In this document: positions 63,706 through 64,000 of the stretch, piece by piece | How positions within the stretch are numbered: the first letter of the stretch is position 1 | How the letters are laid out: each line of letters begins with the position of its first letter | Source of the DNA: Tepidamorphaceae bacterium | GTDB taxonomy: Bacteria; Pseudomonadota; Alphaproteobacteria; Rhizobiales; JAKSCL01 | Reading direction: 5' to 3' | Assembly (NCBI GenBank): GCA_028289445.1 | Contig: JANQPO010000020.1 | Coordinates: forward strand, 105,665-169,664 | Length of the DNA stretch: 64,000 nt | Notes under the pieces: generated by a model | Seen by the model: only the letters and a program-made list of their open reading frames with translations | What the model was told of the DNA's origin: nothing | The model's database searches: none | Translations under genes and position numbers: made by a program

Positions 63706-64000
63706 AAGCCAACAGCATTGTCCTTGGCGGACTGAAGCGCAAACAGCGTGAAATTCTAGGCGCGATCCGAGCCTATGAAGCGCAGATCGCACAGGCCAAA
63801 CACGACCTCGCGCACATCAATGCAGCGATGAAGATCATGGAAGGATCGCCGGAGAACAGGCGGGCCTACATCGCCGGGCGCGGGTTTTTCGATAAGGGCG
63901 AGATAGCCGAGATCGCACAGCGCCACCTTGCGGATGGGCCATTGAACACGCGGGAGATTGCAGAGCGCGTCATGGTGGAGAAGGGACTAGACCCGTCAGA
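63702..64000 (+). CDS. unrecognised protein, 5' part, with coiled coil and HTH-like region
   Basis: The frame is open from the ATG at 63702 to the window edge, giving 99 residues. It begins EANSIVLGGLKRKQREILGA, then a helical, heptad-rich stretch (AQIAQAKHDLAHINAAMKIM). A second part (FDKGEIAEIAQRHLADGPL, then NTREIAERVMVEKG) resembles a winged-helix or helix-turn-helix domain. This layout recalls a common, uncharacterised alphaproteobacterial protein often found on islands and plasmids. No Shine-Dalgarno sequence is evident. Function is unknown. Confidence 0.6.
   Translation, partial: MEANSIVLGGLKRKQREILGAIRAYEAQIAQAKHDLAHINAAMKIMEGSPENRRAYIAGRGFFDKGEIAEIAQRHLADGPLNTREIAERVMVEKGLDPS

Noticed and set aside
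63448..63792. Minus-strand 114-codon frame before the acyl-CoA synthetase gene
   Set aside because: It overlaps the better plus-strand gene at 63702, has no domain or ribosome-binding site, and has a shadow-like composition.
1..64000. tRNA, rRNA, CRISPR arrays and insertion sequences
   Set aside because: All gaps were read for cloverleaf-like segments, spaced direct repeats and transposase frames; none was convincing.

Overview
The window reads as a chromosomal segment of a metabolically versatile alphaproteobacterium. Support for this comes from the high GC content, dense operons with 4-bp stop/start overlaps, and many binding-protein transporters of three classes: one ABC, one TRAP and two tripartite tricarboxylate (TTT) systems. 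FCD-type GntR, MarR and IclR regulators and the overall gene style also fit. No rRNA, tRNA, CRISPR array, insertion sequence or prophage was recognised. The genus cannot be named from the sequence alone.

Layout. (1) 1-1.6 kb: the 3' end of a DapA-family lyase/synthase gene, convergent with an acyltransferase-3 gene. (2) 1.7-13.8 kb: a divergent carbohydrate locus. The minus arm carries an FGGY kinase, class II aldolase, HAD phosphatase, metallo-beta-lactamase (MBL) hydrolase and GntR regulator. The plus arm carries a complete sugar ABC importer, a Tm-1/UPF0261 protein, a second class II aldolase and an EryC-like TIM-barrel isomerase. GTATAC-type and ATTTGTA/TACAAAT operators lie between the arms. 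(3) 14-22.5 kb: a UspA gene, then a sulfatase/MBL/MarR arm facing a TTT importer/sulfatase arm across a perfect 42-bp inverted repeat that holds two MarR-type operators. (4) 22.6-28.2 kb: a tiny secreted protein, serA and a TRAP transporter. (5) 28.3-38.4 kb: a four-gene operon encoding a membrane/SGNH fusion protein, an MBOAT acyltransferase, a fragment-like amino acid:carrier-protein ligase homologue and an acyl carrier protein. It is divergent from a PAS histidine kinase, a single-domain response regulator and a REC-GGDEF-EAL protein. (6) 38.6-63.3 kb: a catabolic island with a 12-gene minus-strand operon (TTT importer, class IV aminotransferase, HyuB/HyuA, acyl-CoA dehydrogenase, PaaH-like dehydrogenase, aldehyde dehydrogenase, thiolase, two crotonase-type enzymes). 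Around it are a DUF1445 protein, an HpaI-type aldolase, a ThDP enzyme with an IclR regulator, a DMT exporter, a CaiB-type CoA-transferase and an ADP-forming acyl-CoA synthetase. (7) The right edge holds the start of an unrecognised gene.

Two systems stand out. The operon at 28.3-33.2 kb has the logic of the Gram-positive Dlt system (carrier protein, MBOAT, SGNH protein) in an apparently Gram-negative genome, with an aminoacyl-tRNA-synthetase-like fragment in place of DltA. The 38.6-54.5 kb operon has the enzyme order expected for import and ring opening of a lactam or hydantoin-like compound, removal of its amino group, oxidation of a semialdehyde and beta-oxidation of an adipate-like dicarboxylate to acetyl-CoA and succinyl-CoA. 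Both functional readings are inferences from family and context.
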